Shown: positions 34,106 to 42,471 of the stretch, in pieces
Layout: each line of letters starts with the position of its first letter
Position numbering within the stretch: position 1 is the stretch's first letter
From: Multivorans sp965232105
GTDB taxonomy: Bacteria; Acidobacteriota; Thermoanaerobaculia; Multivoradales; Multivoraceae
DNA length: 64,000 bases
Direction: 5' to 3'
Assembly: GCA_965232105.1 (NCBI GenBank)
Contig: OZ246956.1
Location: 496,001 to 560,000 of the forward strand
Notes under the pieces: generated by a model
Databases searched by the model: none
The model's input: the letters and a program-made list of their open reading frames with translations, nothing else
What the model was told of the DNA's origin: nothing
Made by a program: the position numbers and the translations under genes

Positions 34106-35403
34106 GACGCGCCGTTCGGCAGCGACCAGCCGACGATCCGCGTCGTCGGGGACAGCCAGGCCGCGCAGGCATCCGAGACGTCCGCGGCGGTGGCGCGAGC
34201 GAGCGCCTCGAACGAGTCCCGGCTGAAGCCAGGGAAGAAGAGGGCGTGCTCGACGGCGGCCGAAACCGCCCGTTCGGCGATCCGTTCGTGCATGAACACC
34301 CAGTCGGCGAACAGGACGCGCTTCGCCCTCTCGAGTTCCTCCACGGGCGGCGGGCTCGCGGCCAGACCGTCGACCCGCGCGCACACTTCCGCCTCGAGCC
34401 GGGCGGGGTCGACTCCCGCCGCACCCTCCGCGGCCAGAGTCGACATGCCTCCGAGCCGATGACCGCTCGACCCGCAGGCCGCCCAGAGCGCCAACGGGTC
34501 CTGTTCGACCAGGTCGCGCTGAATGCGGCTCGCCCGTCCACTGGCGAGGACACACAGGGCGAGACGAACGTGGACGGAGGCCGGATCGTCGGCCGCCGGG
34601 GCCGGATGCGCAACCAGGAGACGCGCCATCTCACCGCGGCGCTGCTCGACCCGGCGGTCGGGCGCGGCATCGAAGACCGGAGGTTCGACATGCCCCCCGT
34701 CCGCGGACGGCAGCGTGACGCCAAGGTCTTCCGGACCGCCGTTCCCGGAGGCCCCCGCTCCCAGAGCGGCCTCGATCCGTTCCATCGCGTCCCGCGGCAA
34801 TGCCCCGGCCGCGACCAGAACGGCTCTTTCGGGCCGGTAGTGACGGCGGTGGAACGAACCGAGGGAGGAGGCGTCCAGGCCGCGAAGGCTCGCCCTGGTA
34901 CCGAGCACGGGCCGGCCGTAGGGATGGCCGCCGAAGAGGCGTCGCGCAACCGCCTGCTCCAGGGCGTCCCAGGGATCGTCCTCGACCATCCGGATCTCCT
35001 CGAGAATGACCTCGCGCTCGCTCTCGACTTCCTCCGCCAGCAGGCTCAGGCCCCGCATCCGGTCGGCCTCGATCAGAAGCGCCTCGTCCCAGGAGCCACG
35101 CTCGAACTGGAAGTGATACGCACTGACGTCGTGCGACGTGAAGGCGTTGTTCGTGCCGCCGAGCCTCTGGGTCACGCTGTCGATCGCTCCCGGGGGGTAG
35201 AGCGCCGACCCCTTGAACATCATGTGCTCCAGGAAGTGGGCAACACCGGCTTCGTTCGCCGCCTCGTCCCGACTACCGGCGCGATAGCAGAGGACCGTGA
35301 CGATCGATTCGGCGCCCGCCTGGGGCAGCAGAACGACGGACAGGCCATTGTCCAGGGTCTGCGCCTCGGCGGTCACCCGATCGAACACCCGCAGATCAAT
35401 CAT
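34102..35403 (-). CDS. M16 zinc metallopeptidase, catalytic subunit
   Basis: 433 residues. The inverted zinc motif HxxEH is 'GVAHFLEHMMFKG', and the distal Glu is in 'ESEREVILEEIRM'. The second half carries the degenerate C-terminal repeats. There is no signal peptide, so it is predicted cytoplasmic, unlike many periplasmic PqqL-type members. The ATG at 35403 overlaps the metallophosphoesterase stop. Together with the following gene it forms an active/inactive M16 pair; substrates are unknown. Confidence 0.93.
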   Translation of the reverse strand: MIDLRVFDRVTAEAQTLDNGLSVVLLPQAGAESIVTVLCYRAGSRDEAANEAGVAHFLEHMMFKGSALYPPGAIDSVTQRLGGTNNAFTSHDVSAYHFQFERGSWDEALLIEADRMRGLSLLAEEVESEREVILEEIRMVEDDPWDALEQAVARRLFGGHPYGRPVLGTRASLRGLDASSLGSFHRRHYRPERAVLVAAGALPRDAMERIEAALGAGASGNGGPEDLGVTLPSADGGHVEPPVFDAAPDRRVEQRRGEMARLLVAHPAPAADDPASVHVRLALCVLASGRASRIQRDLVEQDPLALWAACGSSGHRLGGMSTLAAEGAAGVDPARLEAEVCARVDGLAASPPPVEELERAKRVLFADWVFMHERIAERAVSAAVEHALFFPGFSRDSFEALARATAADVSDACAAWLSPTTRIVGWSLPNGAS

Positions 35404-36275
35404 GAGGTGCGCTGGATCGACAGTTCGCAGTCGTGGACCGTTTCGACTTCGAAGCGGCCACGATCCTCCGACCAGGCCAGCTGCTCGACCCGGGCCCTGC
35501 GGCCGTCCGGCCCGACCTCCAGAGTGATCCAGTTGCAACTGTTCCTGCCCTGCTCCGCTCCCCGGCCGCGCCTGGAAGTCGACGTCCCGCTGTGGACCAG
35601 CCACAGCGGTCGCTGGCAGTCCGGCGCCCTGCCCACGGCGGCAACGTGGACGTGGCCCGACAGGACCAGGTCGACACCGGCCTCGGCAAACGCTGCCAGC
35701 GCCTCGTCGCTGCGTCGCGCCGTGCGCCAGCCCATGAGTTCGGGCAGCGCCGCCAGCGGATGGTGGGCGACCGCGATCCGCACCGCGGTTCCGGTTGCCG
35801 GGTGCGCCGGCCTCCCGGCCGGCATGCCGGGCGCCGGCTGCATGGCTTCAGACCCGCTCGAGCCGAACCGCTCGCTGACGCTTGCCAACTGCCTGCGCGT
35901 GAAACGGCCATTGTCGACGGTCAGGTTGAACGCCGTGTTGAAACCGACGACCTCCATCTCTTCGTCCTGGAAGCACGGCTCCAGGTCGGTGCTGAAGTGC
36001 CGCCGGTAGGCGCCGTAGCGGTCGAGCAGCCGCTCCCAGAACCGGTACATGGGCACGTCGTGATTCCCCGGCACCGCCAGGAAGGGATGCCCGAGACCTT
36101 CGAGAAACCGGCGCGCCTGCCGGAACTGCCCCGCTCTGGCGCGCTGGGTCAGGTCACCCGAAACGACTACCAGATCGGGCCCGCGCTCCCTGACCAGCGC
36201 TTCAATCCCGGCAGCGGCCGGCTCGTAGTGAGGCGGACCGAAGTGGATGTCGGAGAGATGGAGCAGGCGGCGCAC
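35400..36275 (-). CDS. calcineurin-like metallophosphoesterase
   Basis: 291 residues. All metal-binding blocks are visible: 'LLHLSDIHFG', 'LVVVSGDLTQRA', 'VPGNHDVP', 'VAHHPL', and 'VLSGHVHVA'. This is the CpdA/Icc-like branch (cyclic nucleotide or nucleotide phosphoesterases), but the substrate cannot be deduced. It is the first gene of a tight run with the M16 pair (4-bp overlaps). Confidence 0.92.
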   Translation of the reverse strand: MRRLLHLSDIHFGPPHYEPAAAGIEALVRERGPDLVVVSGDLTQRARAGQFRQARRFLEGLGHPFLAVPGNHDVPMYRFWERLLDRYGAYRRHFSTDLEPCFQDEEMEVVGFNTAFNLTVDNGRFTRRQLASVSERFGSSGSEAMQPAPGMPAGRPAHPATGTAVRIAVAHHPLAALPELMGWRTARRSDEALAAFAEAGVDLVLSGHVHVAAVGRAPDCQRPLWLVHSGTSTSRRGRGAEQGRNSCNWITLEVGPDGRRARVEQLAWSEDRGRFEVETVHDCELSIQRTS

Positions 36276-36310
36276 CGCAGAGTTCCCGGCGTCGACCGCG
36301 TTTGGCGGCG

Positions 36311-36541
36311 CTATCGAACGAGGAATGTCCGCACGCTCTCGTCGACCCGCTCGCCGGCCAGGTCGCCGAGGGTACCCATGATCTCCCGCCCGCGGGCGCG
36401 CCCGATCAGAAAACCGATCGACGCCGCCACCGCGACCGATGCCAGGGGATACGTCCGGACCAGGGACACCCAGTCGAGGCCGGGCGTCAGGCTGCCGACG
36501 ATCCGATCCTCGATCGCCGGCTGTTCAGGAGCGGCGGTCAC
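36311..36541 (-). CDS. small membrane protein, unknown function
   Basis: 76 residues from a GTG at 36541. One helix-like segment 'TYPLASVAVAASIGFLIGRA' lies between an acidic N-terminus and a basic C-terminus. It overlaps the DUF883-like gene upstream by 17 bp and probably works with it in the envelope. Not recognised as a named family. Confidence 0.6.
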   Translation of the reverse strand: MTAAPEQPAIEDRIVGSLTPGLDWVSLVRTYPLASVAVAASIGFLIGRARGREIMGTLGDLAGERVDESVRTFLVR

Positions 36542-36914
36542 GGCGCAGGAGGAACCCCAGAACGAAGCCCACACTGGCGGCGATCAGCACCGACCGGCCG
36601 GGGTTGTCGCGGACGTACACGTTCACGTCGCCGACGAGCTGATCCACGTCCTTCCGCGCCCGCTCGTAGCCGGTACCGAGCTTCTCCCTGGCGACGCCGT
36701 ACCCTTCGCGAGCTGCCTCGCCGGCCCGACCGGAGGCTTTCTTGACCCGGTTGGACAACTTCGAGTCGCGCATCCGCTCGCGCGCCGCGTCGACACGGTG
36801 ACTCACTGCGGAGCGCGCCTTCTCCACGCCTTCCGCTACGGCCTCGCGGGCCAGATCCATCGACGTCACGTTGCTGCTGTCGGCATCGCTCTCGTTCTTC
36901 TTGGCGTTGCTCAT
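36525..36914 (-). CDS. DUF883/ElaB-YqjD-like membrane-anchored protein
   Basis: 129 residues. A long amphipathic, Ala/Arg/Glu-rich helical region (about 15-100) ends in the glycine-flanked C-terminal anchor 'NPGRSVLIAASVGFVLGFLL' followed by Arg residues, as in YqjD/ElaB tail-anchored, stationary-phase ribosome-binding proteins. The ATG at 36914 has GGAAG upstream; a TATGAT -10-like box occurs near 36970. The ribosome-related role is from the family, not from this sequence. Confidence 0.7.
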   Translation of the reverse strand: MSNAKKNESDADSSNVTSMDLAREAVAEGVEKARSAVSHRVDAARERMRDSKLSNRVKKASGRAGEAAREGYGVAREKLGTGYERARKDVDQLVGDVNVYVRDNPGRSVLIAASVGFVLGFLLRRDRRS

Positions 36915-37042
36915 GTCGGTTTCTTCCAGTAGGTCAAGTGTTGCCGCCCCGGGACGGGGCGCGAGGATCATACACCCCGCGCTACAAGACGTCCGTCGGA
37001 AAATGCTGTCCAGCCTCAAGTGAGCGTGAGTCGTCGATCCAG

Positions 37043-37056
37043 CGAGAGGTGAGCCT
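37043..37056 (+). other. IS-end-like motif, possible remnant
   Basis: CGAGAGGTGAGCCT matches 13 of 14 bases of the inner left-end motif of the insertion sequence (2313-2326). It lies in the gap between the DUF883-like gene and the long Ig-domain pseudogene. No transposase sequence is present here. Confidence 0.35.
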
Positions 37057-37115
37057 CAAGGTCGGTGAAGTCGCCCCCTTTGGGCCGTCCCGTCAATCGG
37101 GCACTTCTCGTGTCG

Positions 37116-39362
37116 TCAAGGCCGCAAGGTCCCCGGCGGTTCCGCGCAGGCGGCGATCCGCTTCAGTTCGACCCGGTCGAACCAGGCGTCGCCCAGGTTC
37201 GCGCCCGCCCGAGCCGCCCGGATCCTGACCGCCCCCACCGAGGCGGGAATGCACTTCGTCACGGCCCGGCACTCCCAGGCCCCGGTCGAGGCGGCAACGA
37301 GATGAGCGTCGGCGAAGTCCGCGTCCCGGCCCCTGCCGTCGTCGAAGTCCACCAGCACGTTGTCCGCGGCGTTCTCCCTCCGCATGCAGGCCGAGAGCCG
37401 GTACGTCCCGCCCGCGACCGGAATCCAGTCCTCGGTGATCGCCTCGTCGGCCGCGCCGTCGCCGCCGCCCTCGCTCCCGCGAAGCCGCAGGCTCCAGGCG
37501 CCGCCGGCGAGACCCGAAGGCGTCCGGCCGAGCACCGCGTCGTCCGAGTCGGCCGTCCAGCCGGGCGCCGCAAGACTCCCGACCCGCGCGCCTTCAAGGC
37601 CGTCCGAGGCGCTTGCGGCGTTCGAGGCGCTCGCGACGTTCGCGGCGCTCTCGAACTCCTCCAGGTTGCCGTTCAACACCGCCGTCTTCGGCCAGCCCGG
37701 AGAGAACGGATCGAACCACGGAACCGACGGCGCGGACGGCGCAACCGGCGTCAGCGCCTTCTCGACCGCCCACCACTCGACGACCTCCCCCGGCGCCGCA
37801 GCCCCGGAACGCCGCCAGTGCACCGCGCCGAAACCCCGGGCGAGGTGGAGCGTGTCGTGAACCTCCGGCCGCTCCGCGTCCGGCCAGAAACGCACCGCCA
37901 GCACGTCCTCGAACGCCGGACCCTCGACCGCCGAAACCGTGAACGAAGCCCGGTGCGACAGGACCTCGAGCCGCATCGTCGTCTCCGCGACGCCCTCCTG
38001 ATTCCGCGTGCGGCCGGACAGCAACCGGCCGGTCACCCGGCTCTCCAACGCGTCGCCCACCGCCATGAAGCGGTTCATCCAGCGGAACGGCCGGTCCAGC
38101 GACCAGCTCGGACGGTCTTCGCCGCCAGCCGCTCCGCCGGCCGCGCCGCCTTCGTAGGCGCCCCAGTAGTCCAGGCCGCCCTCGACCTCCTCGAAGATGT
38201 CGTAGCGCTCGCCGCCGGGATCCCCCAGGAGGGCCACCTTCCGACCCCAAAGGTCGCCGCGCCAGAACGAACGGACAAGCGCCGAGGCCGGCGCCGCCTC
38301 CAGGCGGCCGGCGCCAAGCCGGGCGCGGACCGCGACGGCCTGGCCATGCGGCGCCAGCCAGTACTCGAACATGTCGAACACGCCGGCCGGCGCCGAGGCG
38401 GCGCCCATGTCCTCGTCGCTCAGGCCGCCGCCCGGCGCAAGCGCCGTCGACGACTGCGCCGAGGCCAACGGCTCGCTCACCGTGATCGTGAACGCAAGCG
38501 TCGCCGCGTCGCCGTCCTCGTCGGTCGCCGTGTACGTGTAGGCCCTCGCCGCCTGGACCGTCGTGGGCATGCCCGCGAGCGTCCGCGCCGACGCGGTGAA
38601 GATCACCCCGTCCGGCGGGGCAGGCGACAGCGCATAGGACAACGACCCGTCGCCGCCGGAGGCCGCCGGCAGCACCAGCGTCTCGATCGCCACGTCCCGC
38701 ACCCACGTCTGGTCCGGAATCGACGCGTCGCCGAACGACGGGTCCTCCACCAGGACCGTCAGGTCGCCCGTGCCCGAACCGAAACGCATCCCGGGGTCAC
38801 GCACCATCCCCCACGAGAACGTGTAGCTCCCCGTCGTCTCCGGCGCCGTGATCTCGAACGTGAAGGCGTAGCTCTCGTTCGGCGCCACGCTCCCGGACAG
38901 CGGCGCCCGCCTGGAACCCCACGTGTCCTTCCCCGAGCTCCGCGAACCGAGACCGTAGCCTCCGGCCGGCGTCCATGTCGTCGTCCCGGTGTTCTTCATC
39001 GTCACCGTCACCAAAGCCGAGGCGCCGGCCGCCATCCTCGACGGCACGCCCGAGACCGACACGGACGCCGCGTCGTCCGCCGACGCGGCTTCCACCTCGA
39101 TCGTGAACGAAAGCGTCGCCGCGTCGCCGTCCTCGTCCGTCGCCGTGTACACGTACTTCGTCGCACCCTGCGCCGTCGTGGGCATGCCCGCAAGCACCCG
39201 CGTCGACGCGGTGAAGATCACGCCGTCAGGCGGCGCCGGCGTCAGCGCATAGGTCAACCCCCCGTCGCCGCCGGAAGCCGCGGGCAACGTCAGCGCCGCC
39301 AAGGCCTCGTCCTGGACCCAGGTCTGATCGGCAATCGTCGCGTCGCCGAACGACGGGTCGCG
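37116..39362 (-). CDS. fragment 3 of the giant Ig protein: C-terminal repeats and carbohydrate-binding-like region
   Basis: In-frame from 'DPSFGDATIADQTW' to the TGA at 37116. PIG repeat, NBR1-Ig ('MKNTGTTTWTPAGGYGLGS'), second PIG repeat, then about 230 residues unlike any family I know ('VFDMFEYWLAPHGQ', 'PFRWMNRFMAVGDALES', 'VEWWAVEKAL'). A jelly-roll-like region follows that resembles CBM4/9 domains. Start codon unclear because the true N-terminus lies in fragment 2's frame. Confidence 0.55.
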   Translation of the reverse strand, partial: RDPSFGDATIADQTWVQDEALAALTLPAASGGDGGLTYALTPAPPDGVIFTASTRVLAGMPTTAQGATKYVYTATDEDGDAATLSFTIEVEAASADDAASVSVSGVPSRMAAGASALVTVTMKNTGTTTWTPAGGYGLGSRSSGKDTWGSRRAPLSGSVAPNESYAFTFEITAPETTGSYTFSWGMVRDPGMRFGSGTGDLTVLVEDPSFGDASIPDQTWVRDVAIETLVLPAASGGDGSLSYALSPAPPDGVIFTASARTLAGMPTTVQAARAYTYTATDEDGDAATLAFTITVSEPLASAQSSTALAPGGGLSDEDMGAASAPAGVFDMFEYWLAPHGQAVAVRARLGAGRLEAAPASALVRSFWRGDLWGRKVALLGDPGGERYDIFEEVEGGLDYWGAYEGGAAGGAAGGEDRPSWSLDRPFRWMNRFMAVGDALESRVTGRLLSGRTRNQEGVAETTMRLEVLSHRASFTVSAVEGPAFEDVLAVRFWPDAERPEVHDTLHLARGFGAVHWRRSGAAAPGEVVEWWAVEKALTPVAPSAPSVPWFDPFSPGWPKTAVLNGNLEEFESAANVASASNAASASDGLEGARVGSLAAPGWTADSDDAVLGRTPSGLAGGAWSLRLRGSEGGGDGAADEAITEDWIPVAGGTYRLSACMRRENAADNVLVDFDDGRGRDADFADAHLVAASTGAWECRAVTKCIPASVGAVRIRAARAGANLGDAWFDRVELKRIAACAEPPGTLRP

Positions 39363-42013
39363 TTCCGCATCCGCACCGTCACCGTGGCCGTATCGCCGGA
39401 AGCCATCCGCGACGGCAGCCCCGAGACCGACACGAAGGACGCGTCGTCCACAGACGCCTCCTCCACCTCGATCGTGAACCTGAGCTCCGCCGAGCCGCCG
39501 CCCCCGTCCGTCGCCGTGTACGCGTACTCGGTCGCCGCCTGCAACGCCGTCGGCGTGCCCGACAGCGTCCGCGTCGACTCGGTGAAGGTCACGCCCTCGG
39601 GAAGCGAAGGCGTCAACGCGTACGTCAAGGCCCCGCCGCCGCTCGCCTCGGGCAGCGTCAACGCCTCGATGGGCTCGGCCTTCACCCACGTCTGATCGGG
39701 AATCGTCGCGCCGCCGAACGACGGGTCCTCCACCGTGATCTTCCGCAGCGCCGTCTTGCGGCCGAACCAGCCGGCCGCGCCGCGGACCATCTTCCAGCGG
39801 AACGGGTAGGCCCCGGCCTCCGCCGGCGCCGTGATCTCGAACGTGAAATCCACCGTCTCGCCCGGCCCCGCGCCCGCGGGCAGAGGTACGCGGCTCACGC
39901 CCCACGTCGCGTTGTCGTCCGGGCGCTGCGAACCCAACGCGTAGCCGCCAGCCGAAGTCCATGTCGTCGTCCCCTCGTTCCGCATCCGCACCGTCACCGT
40001 CGCCGACGAACCCGCCGCCATCGTCGAAGGCACGTCCGCGTACGACACGAAGGACGCGTCGTCCAGGGGCGGCGCCTCGACCTCGATGGTGAACGTCAAA
40101 GTCGCCGTGTCGCCGTCCGCGTCCGTCGCCGTGAACGTGTACTCCGTCTGCTCCCGAATCTCCGTCGGCGTGCCCGAAAGCGCACACGCCGATGCGTCCA
40201 GCGCCAGACCCGCGGGTAACGCCGGTCTTGCCGAACACTCCACCGAAGCGTTGCCGCCCGTCACCAGAAGGTCCACCGCGACCGGCTCGCCCTTCACGAA
40301 GGTCTCGTCGCCGGTCTTGCCGAACACGGGCGACGTGTCCGGCGCCGTCACCGTCACGCCGACCGCGGCGGACACTCCGTCGTAATCGCCGCCGGCGGCG
40401 GTCAGGGCGACCGCGGCGGCCCCCTCCAGCACGCCAGTCACCGTGACCGTCTTCCCCGCGGCGTAGTCCACCGCGGTGAACGTCAGGCTCGCCGGGTCCG
40501 CCGTCGCAGCGGCCGCGTCGCCGCTCGCAACCGACACCGTCACCGTACCCGCCGGCTGCGTCGCCAGCCTCACCGTGAACGTCTCCGATTCGCCTTCCCC
40601 CACGCTCACGCCCGGCGGCGTCGCCACCAGCGCCGGCGCGTCGTCGTCCTTCACCGTCACCTCCACCGACGCCGAAAGGCCGTCGTAACCGCCGCCCGAA
40701 GCGCTCAACGAAACGGTCATCCTCTCGTCCCGCGAGTCCGCGTCCTGCTCGCCCGGTACCGTGACCGTCCGCGGCGCGGCGTAGTTCGCCGTCGTGAACG
40801 TCAGGCTCGCGGGACCGTCCACCGCCGCCGCATCGCCGTCCCGGCTCGTCACCGACATCGAGACCGTCACCGTCGCCGTCGGTTGAGTCGCCAGATTCAC
40901 CGCGAAGGCCTCGGAACCGCCTTCCCTGACCTCCAGCACCGGCGGAACGACGACCAGGCCCGGACCGTCATCGTCCTTCACCGCAACGTCCACCGACGCC
41001 GAAAGGCCGTCGTAACCGCCGCCCGAGGCGCTCAGCGAGACGGCGAAGGTCTCGTCCAGAACATCGTCGTCCTGCTCGCTCGCCACTGTCACCGGCTGCG
41101 CCGCACCGTGGTTCGACGCCGTGAAGGTCAGCGTTACCGGGCTCACCGTCGCCTTGCCGGCGACGGCGGCCGGAAGCGAAAGCGAGACCGTCACCGAGCC
41201 CGTCGGCCGCGTCGCCAGCTTCACCTCGAAACCGGCCAAACCGCCCTCGTCCATCTCCAGGCTCGTCGGGCGCGCGATCAGGACCGGCGCCAGAACCTCG
41301 ATCGTGAACGTCGCCGTGTCCGTGTCGCTCGCCAAGGCGTTGGCGTCCGAGTCCGCCACCGTCCAGGTGCATGTCCTCTCGGACGACTCCGCTGTCGGCT
41401 TGCCGCTCACCCGCCTGCCCGACCGGGTCACGCCCGGAGGAAGGCAATCCGACAACGAATACGACAATTCCCCGTTGCCGCCGCTGCCCTTCGGCAAATC
41501 GAACGGGGTGATCGGCTGGTCGACCAACCACGCCCGGTTCGAAACGGTCTCTCCGTTGAACGACGGTGCCGTGTCCGGCTCCGGTTCCGGTTCCGGTTCC
41601 GGTTCCGGTTCCGGCGGAGGCTCCACCTTTACCTTGAACGTCCGCTTGTCCGTGTCGCTTTCCGCAGTGTTGGCGTCCGAGTCCGTCACCTTCCAGGTGC
41701 ATGTCCTCTCGGGCCACCTCGCTGTCGGCGTGCCGCTGATCCGCCTGTTCGACCGCGTCACGCCCGGAGGAAGGCAATCCGACAACGAATACGACAATTC
41801 CCCGTTGCCGCCGGTCGCCTTCGGCAATGGGACCGGCGTGATCGCCTTGCCGACCTGCCAATCCTGGTCGGGGATCGTCGCCGTGCCGAACGTCGGCCGC
41901 CTGTCCTTCTCCACCACGATCAATTTCCTCGGCGTCGTCGCGCCGAACCCCAGTCCGGGCTCGCGGGAATCCTCGGTCGCTCGATGACGATCGTCTCGCG
42001 CGCCATCCGCCAC
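39290..42013 (-). CDS. fragment 2 of the giant Ig protein: cadherin-like and Calx-beta repeats
   Basis: An open frame of about 900 codons without its own signal peptide; the first 20 or so codons are out of register with the ancestral protein. It carries He-PIG repeats, the PEPEPEP linker, Calx-beta repeats and one complete NBR1-Ig ('MRNEGTTTWTSAGGYALGS'). It ends in a short out-of-frame tail after 'TVRMRNA'. Confidence 0.6.
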   Translation of the reverse strand: MADGARDDRHRATEDSREPGLGFGATTPRKLIVVEKDRRPTFGTATIPDQDWQVGKAITPVPLPKATGGNGELSYSLSDCLPPGVTRSNRRISGTPTARWPERTCTWKVTDSDANTAESDTDKRTFKVKVEPPPEPEPEPEPEPEPDTAPSFNGETVSNRAWLVDQPITPFDLPKGSGGNGELSYSLSDCLPPGVTRSGRRVSGKPTAESSERTCTWTVADSDANALASDTDTATFTIEVLAPVLIARPTSLEMDEGGLAGFEVKLATRPTGSVTVSLSLPAAVAGKATVSPVTLTFTASNHGAAQPVTVASEQDDDVLDETFAVSLSASGGGYDGLSASVDVAVKDDDGPGLVVVPPVLEVREGGSEAFAVNLATQPTATVTVSMSVTSRDGDAAAVDGPASLTFTTANYAAPRTVTVPGEQDADSRDERMTVSLSASGGGYDGLSASVEVTVKDDDAPALVATPPGVSVGEGESETFTVRLATQPAGTVTVSVASGDAAAATADPASLTFTAVDYAAGKTVTVTGVLEGAAAVALTAAGGDYDGVSAAVGVTVTAPDTSPVFGKTGDETFVKGEPVAVDLLVTGGNASVECSARPALPAGLALDASACALSGTPTEIREQTEYTFTATDADGDTATLTFTIEVEAPPLDDASFVSYADVPSTMAAGSSATVTVRMRNEGTTTWTSAGGYALGSQRPDDNATWGVSRVPLPAGAGPGETVDFTFEITAPAEAGAYPFRWKMVRGAAGWFGRKTALRKITVEDPSFGGATIPDQTWVKAEPIEALTLPEASGGGALTYALTPSLPEGVTFTESTRTLSGTPTALQAATEYAYTATDGGGGSAELRFTIEVEEASVDDASFVSVSGLPSRMASGDTATVTVRMRNATRRSATRRLPIRPGSRTRPWRR
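41577..41620 (-). repeat. GGTTCC hexamer tract coding Pro-Glu linker
   Basis: On the plus strand GGTTCC is repeated about six times. It encodes the alternating Glu-Pro linker between two cadherin-like repeats. The 6-bp period preserves frame when copy number changes. Confidence 0.85.
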
Positions 42014-42414
42014 TGAAAGACATACGTACCGGGCGTCTCCGGCGCCGTGATCGTGAACTCGAAGCTGCGCGGCGCGCCCGACGCCACGCTGCCAGAGACG
42101 TCCACGGCGCCAACTCCCCAGTCATGGCCGACCGGCCTCAGCGCGAAGATCGTCCTCGTCGTCGTCACGGCCGCTTGCGTGGTCTCCCTGACGACCGTCC
42201 TCTCCCATGTCGTCGTGCCGGTGTTCCGCATCGTCACCGTCACCATCGCGGTCTTGCCGAGCTCCATTCTCATGGGCACGTTGGAGTACGACACGAACGC
42301 CGAGTTGTCCCCGCCGTTCGCCGCGCCGGCCGTCAACGCGATGGCGAAAAACAGCCCCGCCACCGCGGAGTGGCGGAACGCGGCACGGCGCGTCCTGTCT
42401 GCTCTCGAAACCAA
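41920..42414 (-). CDS. fragment 1 of the giant Ig protein: signal peptide and NBR1-Ig domain
   Basis: 164 codons from the ATG at 42414. The signal peptide runs to about residue 35 ('AGAANGGDNSAF'), then one NBR1-Ig-like domain. After 'WRMARE' the frame leaves the domain and ends 26 codons later in Arg-rich nonsense. Had the 35 bp after GCGCGCGAG been absent, the frame would join 'PGLGFGATTPRKLIVVEK' perfectly. The short product would still be secreted. Confidence 0.6.
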   Translation of the reverse strand: MVSRADRTRRAAFRHSAVAGLFFAIALTAGAANGGDNSAFVSYSNVPMRMELGKTAMVTVTMRNTGTTTWERTVVRETTQAAVTTTRTIFALRPVGHDWGVGAVDVSGSVASGAPRSFEFTITAPETPGTYVFQWRMARETIVIERPRIPASPDWGSARRRRGN

Positions 42415-42471
42415 CGTGCGATCCCCTGCCTCAGACTCCCTGAACCACGACTCAAGTACCGCGAAGACCGC

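Larger units (their letters stand above)
37116..42414 (-). pseudogene. giant secreted NBR1-Ig/cadherin-like/Calx-beta protein, frameshifted in two places
   Basis: One ancestral protein of about 1,750 residues, now in three frames. N-terminus (41920-42414): signal peptide 'SAVAGLFFAIALTAGAANG' and an NBR1-Ig-like domain ('MRNTGTTTWE' to 'YVFQWRMARE'). Middle (39290-about 41990): two He-PIG/cadherin-like repeats ('IPDQDWQVGKAITPV', 'GTPTARWPERTCTW'), a Pro-Glu linker, four Calx-beta-like repeats ('SASGGGYDGLSASV'), and further NBR1-Ig and PIG repeats. C-terminus (37116-about 39362): more PIG/NBR1-Ig repeats, an unrecognised Trp-rich domain, and a CBM4/9-like jelly-roll region ('VAGGTYRLSACMRREN'). 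The frames switch near 41,975 (35-bp insertion between CGCGAG repeats) and near 39,362 (apparent domain deletion). It was likely a surface or exported glycan-binding adhesin. Assembly error is the main alternative. Confidence 0.75.

Noticed and set aside
41577..41620. Hexamer tract as a phase-variable switch
   Set aside because: The unit is 6 bp, so changes in copy number do not shift the frame.
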